Shown: one piece after another, positions 17,158 to 25,130 of the stretch
How the letters are laid out: every line of letters begins with the position of its first letter
Numbering within the stretch: position 1 is the stretch's first letter
The notes under the pieces: generated by a model
Told to the model about the DNA's origin: nothing
The model's input: the letters and a program-made list of their open reading frames with translations, nothing else
Databases searched by the model: none
Assembly: GCF_900078685.2 (NCBI RefSeq)
Contig: NZ_LT546166.1
Location: 3,182,794 to 3,246,793, forward strand
Origin: Mycolicibacter icosiumassiliensis
GTDB taxonomy: Bacteria; Actinomycetota; Actinomycetes; Mycobacteriales; Mycobacteriaceae
DNA length: 64,000 nt
Direction of reading: 5' to 3'
Made by a program: the position numbers and the translations under genes

Positions 17158-18741
17158 GTGTTTGGCCTCGTCGTTGTTGTCACGCTTGTCGCCACCGTGC
17201 TCGCAGGCACGATGCTGGGCAAACGGTATCGCGTCGGCCCCCCGGTGTTGCTCATCCTGCTCGGCGGCATGCTGGGTCTGATCCCCCGCTTCGGCGAAAC
17301 CCAGCTCGACGGGGAGATCGTGTTGCTGCTGTTCCTGCCGGCGATCCTGTACTGGGAGAGCATGAACACCAGCTTCCGGGAGATCCGGGCCAACCTGCGC
17401 GTCATCGTGCTGGTCAGCATCGGCCTGGTGATTGCGACCGCGATGGCGGTGTCCTGGACGGCGCGATCGCTGGGCATGGAGCCACATGCGGCGGCGGTTC
17501 TGGGCGCCGTGCTCTCGCCCACCGATGCCGCCGCGGTGGCCGGGCTGGCGAAGAAGTTGCCGCGCCGGCCGCTGACCGTGCTGCGCGCCGAAAGCATCAT
17601 CAACGACGGGACCGCGCTGGTGTTGTTCGCCGTGACCGTCGCGGTCGCGACGGGCAGCCCCTCAATCGGCCCCGTCGACCTGGTGGGCCGTTTCGTCGGC
17701 TCCTACCTCGGCGGTATCGCTGCCGGACTGTTGGTGGGTGCCGCGGTCACGCTGCTGCGCCGCCGCCTTGATGCGCCGCTGGAGGAAGGCGCCCTGAGCG
17801 TGTTGACGCCGTTCGCGGCGTTCCTGCTGGCCCAGAGTTTTCACTGCAGCGGCGTCGTCGCGGTGCTGGTATCGGCCCTGGTGCTCAGCTATGTCGGCCC
17901 GCGGGTCATTGGGGCACGTTCGCGGCTGCAGGCATACGCGTTCTGGGACATGGCGACGTTTCTGATCAATGGCTCGCTGTGGGTATTCGTCGGCGTACAG
18001 ATTCCCGGCGCGGTGCACGGCATCGTCAATGTCGGTGCGGGCCTTCGCCATGCCACCGTGCTGGCGCTCGCCGTCACCGGTGTCGTCGTCGTGACCCGGA
18101 TTGTGTGGTCGGAGATCACCACCGTGCTCATTCGTACCCTGGACCGGCGCGCCGTGCAGCGGACCCGCCGCATCGGTTGGCGGCAGCGGGCGGTGTCGAG
18201 CTGGGCCGGGTTCCGTGGCGCGGTATCACTGGCCGCGGCACTGGCCGTCCCATTGACCACCCACGCGGGCAATCCATTTCCGGATCGCAACCTGATCATC
18301 TATGTGGTGTCGTTCGTGATCCTGGTGACCGTGCTGGTCCAAGGCAGCACCCTGCCCGCGGTCGTGCGGTGGGCCCGAATGCCCGAAGACACCGCGCACG
18401 CCGAGGAGTTGCGGCTGGCCCGTACCCGCGCCGCGCAAGCAGCCCTGGACGCGCTGCCGGGGGTGACCGACGAGCTCAACGTCAATGCGGATCTGGTGGG
18501 TCGGCTGCGCAAGGAATACCGGGACCAGGCCGCGTTGGTGGCGGTGGCCGATCGGCCCAACGCCGCAGCCGAGCGTGACGCTGTGGTGCGGCGGGTGCAT
18601 CTGGCTGTCCTCGAGCACAAGCGGCGGGCCGTGACCGAGCTACGCGACCGAAATCAGATCGACGACATCGTATTACGTGAGGTGCAGGCCGAAATGGACC
18701 TGGAGGAAGTGCGACTGCTCGGACCCGCCGACACCGAATAG
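17158..18741 (+). CDS. Na+/H+ antiporter, CPA1/NhaP type
   Basis: A polytopic membrane protein of about 527 aa with roughly 12 hydrophobic helices, starting VFGLVVVVTLVATVLAG. The motif AVLSPTDAAAVAGLAKKL (about residue 118) carries the conserved Asp of NhaP/CPA1 exchangers, and AESIINDGTALVLF follows. The hydrophilic C-terminal tail (from about residue 410, RWARMPEDTAHAEE) is typical of YjcE-like proteins. It exchanges cytoplasmic Na+ or K+ for H+. GTG 17158 is chosen because AAGGA lies 7 nt upstream; GTG 17152 is the alternative. The gene lies 44 nt after tetR on the same strand and may share its transcript. Confidence 0.9.
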   Translation: MFGLVVVVTLVATVLAGTMLGKRYRVGPPVLLILLGGMLGLIPRFGETQLDGEIVLLLFLPAILYWESMNTSFREIRANLRVIVLVSIGLVIATAMAVSWTARSLGMEPHAAAVLGAVLSPTDAAAVAGLAKKLPRRPLTVLRAESIINDGTALVLFAVTVAVATGSPSIGPVDLVGRFVGSYLGGIAAGLLVGAAVTLLRRRLDAPLEEGALSVLTPFAAFLLAQSFHCSGVVAVLVSALVLSYVGPRVIGARSRLQAYAFWDMATFLINGSLWVFVGVQIPGAVHGIVNVGAGLRHATVLALAVTGVVVVTRIVWSEITTVLIRTLDRRAVQRTRRIGWRQRAVSSWAGFRGAVSLAAALAVPLTTHAGNPFPDRNLIIYVVSFVILVTVLVQGSTLPAVVRWARMPEDTAHAEELRLARTRAAQAALDALPGVTDELNVNADLVGRLRKEYRDQAALVAVADRPNAAAERDAVVRRVHLAVLEHKRRAVTELRDRNQIDDIVLREVQAEMDLEEVRLLGPADTE

Positions 18742-18792
18742 CGGCCGAACGGGCGGGTCCAGGCCGGTGACGACAGGCTGGTAGCGGACCAC

Positions 18793-18798
18793 TACTAT
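18793..18798 (+). promoter_or_regulatory. -10 box of leaderless cutinase transcript
   Basis: TACTAT ends 7 nt before GTG 18806; no Shine-Dalgarno sequence is present. Confidence 0.55.
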
Positions 18799-18805
18799 CC
18801 ACTTT

Positions 18806-19492
18806 GTGAGCGATTCCCCGGTCCGCCGATTGCGACTCACGAGTTTGAGCACCGTGCTGGCGGCAACCTTGCTGACCGCCCCCGTCGTGATTCCCGCAGG
18901 GGCACCCGGTGCGGTGGCACCGGCCAGCGCGGCCTGTCCCGATGTCGAAGTGGTGTTCGCCCGTGGGCGTCTGGAATCGCCCGGCGCCGGCGCGGTCGGC
19001 AACGCGTTCGTCAGCGCGCTGCGCTCCAAGACCTCCAAGTACGTCAGCCTGTATGCGGTGAACTACCCCGCAGATAATCAGGTCGACCAGGGCGCCAACG
19101 ATATGAGCGCCCATATCCAGAACACGATCAACGGTTGCCCCAACACCCGTATCGTGCCGGGGGGCTACTCGCTGGGCGCGGCAGTCACCGACGTGGTGCT
19201 CGCTGTCCCCTTCTCAGCGTTCGGCTTCAACAATCCCCTGCCACCGGGCGCCGACGAGCACATCGCCGCGGTTGCGCTGTTCGGCAACGGCAGTCAATGG
19301 GTCGGCCCCATCACCAACTTCAGCCCGGTCTACAACGATCGGACCATCGATCAGTGCCACGGCGCCGACCCGATCTGCAACCCCGCCGACCCGAACACCT
19401 GGGAAGAGAACTGGCCGCAACACATGGCCAGCGCTTATATCTCGTCCGGCATGGTCAACGAAGCAGCAGACTTCGTCGCCGGAAAGCTGTAG
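18806..19492 (+). CDS. Secreted cutinase-family esterase
   Basis: A 228-aa secreted serine esterase of the mycobacterial cutinase-like (Culp) family. The signal peptide covers about residues 1-42 (RLTSLSTVLAATLLTAPVVI), with cleavage near PASAACPD. The nucleophile is in GGYSLGAAVTD (about residue 119), the acid Asp in the disulfide loop CHGADPICNPADP, and the His in WPQHMASAYI near the C-terminus. Four cysteines form the two usual disulfides. Such enzymes hydrolyse esters or phospholipids at the cell surface. The gene is monocistronic, facing the DUF2652 gene. Confidence 0.93.
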   Translation: MSDSPVRRLRLTSLSTVLAATLLTAPVVIPAGAPGAVAPASAACPDVEVVFARGRLESPGAGAVGNAFVSALRSKTSKYVSLYAVNYPADNQVDQGANDMSAHIQNTINGCPNTRIVPGGYSLGAAVTDVVLAVPFSAFGFNNPLPPGADEHIAAVALFGNGSQWVGPITNFSPVYNDRTIDQCHGADPICNPADPNTWEENWPQHMASAYISSGMVNEAADFVAGKL

Positions 19493-19516
19493 CCGGTCCG
19501 AGTTTGACCGCCGCCG

Positions 19517-20236
19517 TTAGCCCTTCGAGAGTTCGGGGGCGCCACGGCCCAGGCCACGAAATCCCTCGCAGGGCTCCTTGGCTCCGACCACGAACGGCAG
19601 CGCAGTCAGGCGGAATTTCAGCCTGTCGCGAAATCCCATGGCGTCTGCCGGCGGTGGTAGTGCCGACTTCGCGAGATCCAGGTAGTACGTCGACGTTTGG
19701 CCCAGTCCTTCGAAGTCGTGCACCAACGGCGTGCACACGGCACGAACCGGCTCGTCAAGCCGCTGCGCGATGGCATCGGTCATCAACACGTATTCCGCTA
19801 CCGGCACCTGGTTTTTCAGCATTCGATGCACCAGGATCACGTCGACGCCGGCAAGCTCGGTGTGGCGCTTGACCTTCTGCTCGGCCACCTCGCCCTCATG
19901 CGCGACGAACTTCAGCGAGAGGTTCACCAGCTGCTCGCAGCTTTCGCAGTGACAGTTGCGGCCGTTCTCGATACGAGCCCGTCGATTCAGGAACGCCTGA
20001 TGCATCCGCGACAACCGCTGGCTGACCAAGACCTGGGCGTCACCGTCGGGCGCCCAGAAGAAGGCGGCGTCGCCCTCCAGCTTCGCCAGCTTCATGCCCT
20101 TGGCGGCGTCGATGACCGATTCCAGTAGCGCGGCCACGGCCATCTGGGCATGCACCAGATGGGTCCGGTTCCAGTTCATGTAGGCGGTGTATCCGCCGAT
20201 GTCGGCAATGACGAGCACCGCGCGTCGGATGGCCAT
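19517..20236 (-). CDS. DUF2652 protein, class III cyclase-like fold
   Basis: A 239-aa protein of the DUF2652 family. The start [14 protein letters not shown] and [12 protein letters not shown] (about residue 54) recall the metal-binding segments of class III nucleotidyl cyclases, but the rest is not a standard catalytic domain, so cyclase activity is unproven. A cysteine pair in [10 protein letters not shown] (about residue 94) could bind metal. It begins 4 nt after the TetR gene stop, so the two form an operon and it may act with that regulator. Confidence 0.8.
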   Translation of the reverse strand: MAIRRAVLVIADIGGYTAYMNWNRTHLVHAQMAVAALLESVIDAAKGMKLAKLEGDAAFFWAPDGDAQVLVSQRLSRMHQAFLNRRARIENGRNCHCESCEQLVNLSLKFVAHEGEVAEQKVKRHTELAGVDVILVHRMLKNQVPVAEYVLMTDAIAQRLDEPVRAVCTPLVHDFEGLGQTSTYYLDLAKSALPPPADAMGFRDRLKFRLTALPFVVGAKEPCEGFRGLGRGAPELSKG

Positions 20237-20240
20237 GAAC

Positions 20241-20873
20241 TCAACAGTCTAGTCCGGGCCGGGCCGACGTCAGCACACTCTGCACGGCCGGCGCGACCAG
20301 TGCGACCAGTGTTTCCCGGTCTGCATTGGCAAGTGTCGGGACACCGACGATTTGCCGTCCCACGACGATCCCGACCAACATGGACGACACCAGCCCGGCC
20401 CGCAGCGCCGCATCGTCGTCCACCGCGCGCGGCCCCACGGCTTCGAGCAGTCGAGCCTCGATGAACTCCCGCAACTGCGCGCTGGCCCGCTCGTTGACGA
20501 TGGCGCCCCGGAGCATCGCCATCAGCGGCTCCGAATCCGGTGACGGGCCCTCCCACCAGTCGAGGTAGGCGCCGACCACCCGTTCACCGAGGTGTTCGTC
20601 AGATCCGTCGAACGCCGCGCTGAAGCGCGCCAACGCCTCGGGTGAGATCGACATCACCGCGGCGAACAACTCGTTCTTGGAGCCGAAAAACTGCATCACC
20701 AGCGACGCGTCGACCCCGGCGTCGGCGGCGACCCCTCTGATCGTCGTCGTGGCGAAACCGTCGCTGGCGAACCGGGCCCGTGCTGCGTCAAGGATGTCCT
20801 GCCGGGTCGTCGTCGTCCCTGGCCTACGCCCGCGGCGGCGCACGGTGGACACCGGCTTGCAGTTCACGGTCAT
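20241..20873 (-). CDS. TetR-family regulator, divergent from cocE
   Basis: A 210-aa TetR protein. The HTH domain spans about residues 22-68 ([50 protein letters not shown]). The C-terminal domain is of the actinobacterial TetR_C type ([20 protein letters not shown]). On the minus strand a TAAATT box (20881-20886) ends 7 nt before the ATG, so a leaderless message is likely. A palindrome in the 125-bp divergent space suggests control of itself and of the CocE esterase. Confidence 0.9.
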   Translation of the reverse strand: MTVNCKPVSTVRRRGRRPGTTTTRQDILDAARARFASDGFATTTIRGVAADAGVDASLVMQFFGSKNELFAAVMSISPEALARFSAAFDGSDEHLGERVVGAYLDWWEGPSPDSEPLMAMLRGAIVNERASAQLREFIEARLLEAVGPRAVDDDAALRAGLVSSMLVGIVVGRQIVGVPTLANADRETLVALVAPAVQSVLTSARPGLDC

Positions 20874-20880
20874 GGTCGGA

Positions 20881-20886
20881 AATTTA
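20881..20886 (-). promoter_or_regulatory. -10 box of leaderless tetR transcript
   Basis: TAAATT on the minus strand, 7 nt before ATG 20873. Confidence 0.5.
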
Positions 20887-20905
20887 CCGCTTCGCCGTCA
20901 TTAAC

Positions 20906-20919
20906 TCAACCGGCGTTGA
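20906..20919. promoter_or_regulatory. Probable TetR operator between tetR and cocE
   Basis: TCAAC-CGGC-GTTGA is a perfect inverted repeat, extended by partly symmetric AT-rich flanks (TTAAC and TTTTA). It lies about 20 bp upstream of the tetR -10, near the -35. Confidence 0.55.
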
Positions 20920-20998
20920 TTTTATGCGGTGTGCCAATTACCTTGGCAACTACCCCAGTCGGACCCGCCTGGCGGCCGAGGGTGAAGAGGAGCTCGCC

Positions 20999-22756
20999 AT
21001 GAGCGATGACCAGAAGATTTTCATTCCGTCGCACCCGCTGCCGGCCGCGCGCACCGGCTTGTTGACCGGCTTCGATCCCGGGCCCCGAACCTTGGCGGCG
21101 GGCTTTCAGATCGCGCCCCAGTTCCGGGCCGTACCGGTGGACATCGTGCTGGACAAGGACGTCGCGGTGCAGTTGCGCGATGGTGTGACGATCTACGTTG
21201 ATGTGTTTCGTCCCGCTGGAGCGGAGAAAGTGCCGGCCATCGTCGCATGGAGCCCGTATGGCAAGGGGCAGGGCACCTCCGCCAGCGTGATGGGATTGTT
21301 CGGCATGGTTGGCCTGGACAATGGGATCGTCTCGGGCCTGGAGAAGTTCGAGGGCCCCGATCCGGCCTACTGGTGCGCGCAGGGCTATGCGATCTGCAAT
21401 CCCGATATTCGCGGTGTGATCGACTCCGACGGCGACAGTGTGATGTTGGACCGCCAGGAAGGGCGCGACTGCCACGACCTGATCGAGTGGCTCGCCGAGC
21501 AGGCCTGGTGCACCGGGAAAGTGGGGATGAGCGGCACCTCCTACCTCGCGGTGTCGCAGTGGTTCACCGCTGCCGAGCAACCCCCGCACCTGGCCGCGAT
21601 CAACCCATGGGAGGGCATCAGCGATGTCTACCGCGACCTGGTGATGCGCGGCGGCATGCCCGACACCGGGTTCGCCCAACAGATTCAAGACGGCAGCTTC
21701 TTCGGCAAGAGCCGCAAGGAGGACATCCTTGCCGAGGCGCAGCGCTACCCGCTGATAAATGCGCTGTGGGAGAACAAGATCCCGGACTTCGACAAGATCA
21801 CCGTTCCTGCCTACGTGGTGGCAAGCTACTCCAACACACTGCACACGGCAGGAACATTTCGGGCCTGGCGACGGATTGCCTCGCCAGCGAAGTGGTTGCG
21901 CATCCACAACAGTCAGGAATGGCCCGACTACTACGACGAGGCGAACAGGGAAGACCTACGCCGCTTCTTCGACCGCTACCTAAAGAACGAGGACAACGGG
22001 TGGGAGCTGACCCCCCGGGTGCGCTACTCGGTTCTCGACCTCGAAGGTGGCGACCAGGTTGGCGTGGTTGCCGACGCATTTCCTCCAAAGAATGCCGTGT
22101 CGACGAAGTACTACCTCGACGCCGGTTCGCGTGTGCTGAGCACCGAAGCGCCGGCCGACGCGGCGACCGCAGACTACGACGTCGACGCCAACCCGCATGC
22201 GGTCTCGTTCATCGTTGCGTTCGACCGAGAGACGGTGCTGGTCGGCTATCCGAAGGCTCACCTGTGGGTCGAGGCGCACGGTGCTGACGACATGGATCTG
22301 TTCGTGCTCGTGCAGAAGCTCGACAGATACGGCACGCCGCTGCAGCAGTTCACCGTGCCCAATCACAGCGCTGCGATCCACGACCTCACCGATCACGGCG
22401 CCAGCATCTTGCGGTACAAGGGCTCCGATGGACGGTTGCGCGTTTCCGCCCGCCACCTCGACGAGACGCTGTCGACCGATGAGGTGCCCGCCCACAGCTT
22501 CGACCGGGTCGAGAAGCTCTCACCCGGTGAGATCGTCGACGTCGAAATCGACCTGCTGCCAATCGGTCTCGCGTTCTACCCCGGCGAAGCGCTCCGCCTC
22601 GTGATCAGCGGCCGAAACATCCTGGGAACGCTGATGCCCGCAATCCGCGAATACACCGGTGCTAACAGCGGAAAACACGTCATCCACACCGGTGGGGATC
22701 ACGCATCGTATCTGCAACTCCCCGTCATCTCCGGCGAGCACGTACACAGCGACTAG
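20999..22756 (+). CDS. CocE/NonD-family X-Pro dipeptidyl-peptidase-like hydrolase
   Basis: A 585-aa alpha/beta hydrolase of the cocaine esterase/glutaryl acylase family. The nucleophile Ser is in VGMSGTSYLAVSQWF (about residue 178), preceded by the cap and oxyanion region VDVFRPAGAEKVPAIVAWSP. A C-terminal jelly-roll domain (about 380-585) carries EALRLVISG and HTGGDHASYLQLPVI, typical of the family. ATG 20999 has GAAGAGGAG before it; the longer frame to 20780 overlaps tetR. These enzymes cleave esters or acyl-amides; the substrate is unknown. The divergent TetR and palindrome imply inducible expression. Confidence 0.88.
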   Translation: MSDDQKIFIPSHPLPAARTGLLTGFDPGPRTLAAGFQIAPQFRAVPVDIVLDKDVAVQLRDGVTIYVDVFRPAGAEKVPAIVAWSPYGKGQGTSASVMGLFGMVGLDNGIVSGLEKFEGPDPAYWCAQGYAICNPDIRGVIDSDGDSVMLDRQEGRDCHDLIEWLAEQAWCTGKVGMSGTSYLAVSQWFTAAEQPPHLAAINPWEGISDVYRDLVMRGGMPDTGFAQQIQDGSFFGKSRKEDILAEAQRYPLINALWENKIPDFDKITVPAYVVASYSNTLHTAGTFRAWRRIASPAKWLRIHNSQEWPDYYDEANREDLRRFFDRYLKNEDNGWELTPRVRYSVLDLEGGDQVGVVADAFPPKNAVSTKYYLDAGSRVLSTEAPADAATADYDVDANPHAVSFIVAFDRETVLVGYPKAHLWVEAHGADDMDLFVLVQKLDRYGTPLQQFTVPNHSAAIHDLTDHGASILRYKGSDGRLRVSARHLDETLSTDEVPAHSFDRVEKLSPGEIVDVEIDLLPIGLAFYPGEALRLVISGRNILGTLMPAIREYTGANSGKHVIHTGGDHASYLQLPVISGEHVHSD

Positions 22757-23325
22757 CCGTAACCACGTTTCACCAGATGGCGTGCTCCGGCCGCCATAGC
22801 GGCCGGGCTCGCTACCTCGAAGTCGAATGCGTTGGCCAACCGGTCGGTGATGTTGAAGACCAGGCTCACCGCCAGCGCATCCCTGACCTGCTCGGGGGTG
22901 ACGCCGGCCGCCAGCACGGCGCGCACGTCGTCGGGGGCGACGCGGTGCTCGCGGGTGAGTTTGCCGAGCAGGCCAAGGGTGGCCCGCAGCTCTTCGGGGA
23001 TCGGGGCGGTGTCCAGATCGGCGAGGGTGGCGGCAGCGGTCTCATCGCCGTAGCAGAGGTTGGAGGTGGCGGTGTGCGCGGCGACGCAGAACGGGCAGTC
23101 GTTGACCTTGGAGAGGTAGGCGGCCATCAGCTCTCGCTCGCCGATGGTCCACGCCGAGGGCCCGCGCATCGCCTCGTTGGTCAGCGGTCCCCCGCCGTAG
23201 AACTCCGGGCGGTAGAACGCGAGTTTGACGGCGTCAACGACCGGATGCCGTGATACCAGTCGAATGATGCCCAGCAAGGCTTTGGTGCGCAGGCGGTGGC
23301 CGTGGTCAAGGATGGCCAGTCTCAT
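22753..23325 (-). CDS. AhpD/carboxymuconolactone decarboxylase-like protein
   Basis: A 190-aa all-helical protein of the AhpD/CMD family. The redox motif CPFC is followed by a His (NDCPFCVAAHTATS, about residue 80), as in peroxidase-like AhpD proteins. ATG 23325 overlaps the stop of the next CMD-like gene (ATGA), so translation is coupled; the longer frame lies inside that gene. The 3' end overlaps the convergent cocE stop by 4 bp. A thiol-dependent peroxidase or reductase role is likely from family, but the partner is unknown. Confidence 0.82.
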   Translation of the reverse strand: MRLAILDHGHRLRTKALLGIIRLVSRHPVVDAVKLAFYRPEFYGGGPLTNEAMRGPSAWTIGERELMAAYLSKVNDCPFCVAAHTATSNLCYGDETAAATLADLDTAPIPEELRATLGLLGKLTREHRVAPDDVRAVLAAGVTPEQVRDALAVSLVFNITDRLANAFDFEVASPAAMAAGARHLVKRGYG

Positions 23326-23627
23326 GGCGTGCTCCCGTCGGCCAGCGCCTCCAGCGCCCTGGTGTACTGCCGGGTCGCCTGGCCGACCGCGGCGCACACC
23401 ACGATCTCGAAGATCTGGTCTTCGCTCAGGCCTGCGGCACGCGCGTCGGCAATGTCCTCGTCGGTCACCCGGGAGGAGCGCAGCGCCACCTTGTCGACCA
23501 AGACGCTGACTGGTTCGTCAAGGCCGGCATTGTCGAAGGCGGCGCGGCGAAGGTCCAGCGGCGCCCTCGCCTGGGTGCCGAGAATGCGACCGATTAGGGC
23601 TTTGTGCAGTTCGGTGATGTCGGACAT
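23322..23627 (-). CDS. Small carboxymuconolactone decarboxylase-like protein
   Basis: A 101-aa helical CMD-like protein (MSDITELHKALIGRILG, SDEDI-type region RVTDEDIADARAAGLSEDQI, then EIVVCAAVGQATRQY). It lacks the CXXC pair found in its neighbour; one Cys (VVCAAVGQA) remains. ATG 23627 is preferred to the longer frame because conserved sequence begins here. It is coupled by an ATGA overlap to the CXXC-containing gene, so the two may form a hetero-oligomer. Function unknown. Confidence 0.75.
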   Translation of the reverse strand: MSDITELHKALIGRILGTQARAPLDLRRAAFDNAGLDEPVSVLVDKVALRSSRVTDEDIADARAAGLSEDQIFEIVVCAAVGQATRQYTRALEALADGSTP

Positions 23628-23700
23628 GGTGTTTCGCGGACCTCCTATTCCAGGACTGTCAGATCGAGTTCTTCGGGACGGGAAGTAAGGGCGCGCATCC

Positions 23701-23724
23701 ACTAAACTAAGTTCATGACTAAGT
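23701..23724 (+). promoter_or_regulatory. vapB promoter with ACTAA direct repeats
   Basis: Three ACTAA units (23701, 23706, 23718; the last two are ACTAAGT, 12 bp apart) overlap the -10 box TAAACT (23703-23708), which ends 6 nt before ATG 23715. The repeats are a candidate operator for the VapBC complex. Confidence 0.5.
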
Positions 23725-23960
23725 CTACGGTCCTCAGGGTAGGTGTGCACGAAGCGAAGACACGCCTATCGGAGCTGCTGCGGCTCATCGACGGTGGACA
23801 GGAGATCGAGATCGCCCGGGGCGGTGAACCCGTGGCGAAGTTGGTGCCGATCCGTTCCCGCGAGACCCGGCGCCTGGGTATCGATGAAGGCGTGTACGCG
23901 GTGCCCGATGACTTCGACGCACCGCTGCCCGACGACGTCCTCGCGGACTTCGACCGGTGA
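23715..23960 (+). CDS. vapB: Type II antitoxin, Phd/YefM-like (VapB)
   Basis: An 81-aa antitoxin. The N-terminal 50 residues have the Phd/YefM DNA-binding pattern (VGVHEAKTRLSELLRLIDGG, EIEIARGGEPVAKLVPI). The C-terminal tail (PDDFDAPLPDDVLADFD) is acidic and should wrap the toxin. The stop overlaps the vapC start (GTGA), the usual coupling. The complex probably represses its own leaderless promoter through the ACTAA repeats. Confidence 0.9.
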   Translation: MTKSTVLRVGVHEAKTRLSELLRLIDGGQEIEIARGGEPVAKLVPIRSRETRRLGIDEGVYAVPDDFDAPLPDDVLADFDR

Positions 23961-24349
23961 CGCGCTACCTCGTAGACACCCAGATATGGCTCTGGATGCA
24001 GAGCGATCCCGGCCGGCTGCGCGGTGAAACCCGAGCCCTCATCGAGGATGTCCGCAACACCTTGTTGTTCTCGGCGGCCAGCTCCTGGGAGATCGCGATC
24101 AAGTACCGCCTCGGGAAGCTCCCGTTGCCCGAACCGCCAGGCGTCTATGTACCCGACCGCATGCGCCGCTCCGGGACGTCCCCGCTGCCGGTCGACCACG
24201 CCCACACGTTGCGGACCGCTGAGCTCCCGGATCATCATCGGGATCCGTTCGACCGGCTTCTGGTCGCGCAGGCTCAGCTCCTGGATCTGACGATCATCAC
24301 CGCCGACGCTCAGTTGTCCGCGTACGACGTCGCGCTGATCGGCGCTTGA
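23957..24349 (+). CDS. vapC: PIN-domain ribonuclease toxin (VapC)
   Basis: A 130-aa PIN-domain RNase. The first acidic residue is in YLVDTQIWLW (Asp7), the second in SSWEIAIKY (Glu about 43), and the third and fourth in DRLLVAQAQ (Asp about 93) and TADAQL (Asp about 112). All needed for Mg-dependent RNA cleavage are present, so the toxin looks intact. GTG start overlaps vapB. The RNA target is not predictable. It ends 2 nt before the convergent MerR gene. Confidence 0.92.
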   Translation: MTRYLVDTQIWLWMQSDPGRLRGETRALIEDVRNTLLFSAASSWEIAIKYRLGKLPLPEPPGVYVPDRMRRSGTSPLPVDHAHTLRTAELPDHHRDPFDRLLVAQAQLLDLTIITADAQLSAYDVALIGA

Positions 24350-24350
24350 G

Positions 24351-25121
24351 TCAGGCGTTGCCTTCCAGGCGGGCGTCGTCCTCGTCACTCTCCTGCCGGT
24401 AGCGCCGCAGCTCGGCGCGAACTGCCGCGTCGAATGCCCGGTCCAGGCTGGCGTGCGCCGAGCGCCTGGCCACGCGGCGCATGGCGTCCACCAGGTCGGC
24501 CGCCCACGCGAGTTCGACATCGTTGCTGGGTAGCCAGCCAGGTCCGCGCTGGCGCACCACTTCCGAATATCCGCTGCTGGTCAGCGCAGCGGCCGCTTCG
24601 TCGAGCTTCTTGTCGACCGTGGTGGTGGCCGTCAGTATCGCGGTCAACGGCATGCCCCGCGAGATCAGCGTGGCGAAGTCTTCGACCTGACTGACGTCGG
24701 CCACCCGGTAGACGTTGTCGACGTCGGTCGGCTCGATGACACCACCGGTAATCAAGCGCCGCAACAAGGGAGCATCCAACCGGCCCAGCCGCGCCTCCAA
24801 CTGTTCACGCGTCATGGTCTGCGATACCGGACGCGACCACGGCGCGGTCACCAACTCCCCCAGATCAGCCAGATCCAAAACCTCGACCAAATCCTCGCCG
24901 CGCTGCAGCCCGGTCAGGAACTTCAGGATGTGTTTGACCGTGAATCCCTCGCCGAGCAACCGGATAATCGCTTGCAACTGCTTCAAGTGCCGGTCGGTGT
25001 AGATCGCGACCCGGCCCCGGCGCTGGGGCCGGGGCAACAGACCGCTTTCCTGATACACCCGGACGTTGCGCGTGGTGGTCCCAGCCTGCCTCGCAAGATC
25101 GTCGATCCGGTACTCGGTCAC
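24351..25121 (-). CDS. MerR-family transcription regulator
   Basis: A 256-aa MerR protein. The N-terminal winged HTH (YRIDDLARQAGTTTRNVRVY, residues 4-23) and the wing RRGRVAIYTDRHLKQL are standard, followed by a coiled-coil region and a long C-terminal effector part of about 150 residues with no cysteine cluster, so a metal sensor is unlikely. It starts 9 nt after the flavin monooxygenase stop, making it the last gene of the esterase/SDR/diiron/monooxygenase operon that it may control. Confidence 0.88.
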   Translation of the reverse strand: MTEYRIDDLARQAGTTTRNVRVYQESGLLPRPQRRGRVAIYTDRHLKQLQAIIRLLGEGFTVKHILKFLTGLQRGEDLVEVLDLADLGELVTAPWSRPVSQTMTREQLEARLGRLDAPLLRRLITGGVIEPTDVDNVYRVADVSQVEDFATLISRGMPLTAILTATTTVDKKLDEAAAALTSSGYSEVVRQRGPGWLPSNDVELAWAADLVDAMRRVARRSAHASLDRAFDAAVRAELRRYRQESDEDDARLEGNA

Positions 25122-25130
25122 GATGACATC

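Noticed and set aside
19517..20236. Calling the DUF2652 gene an adenylate or guanylate cyclase
   Set aside because: Only the first metal-like segment is similar. The substrate-specifying and transition-state residues of class III cyclases could not be found.
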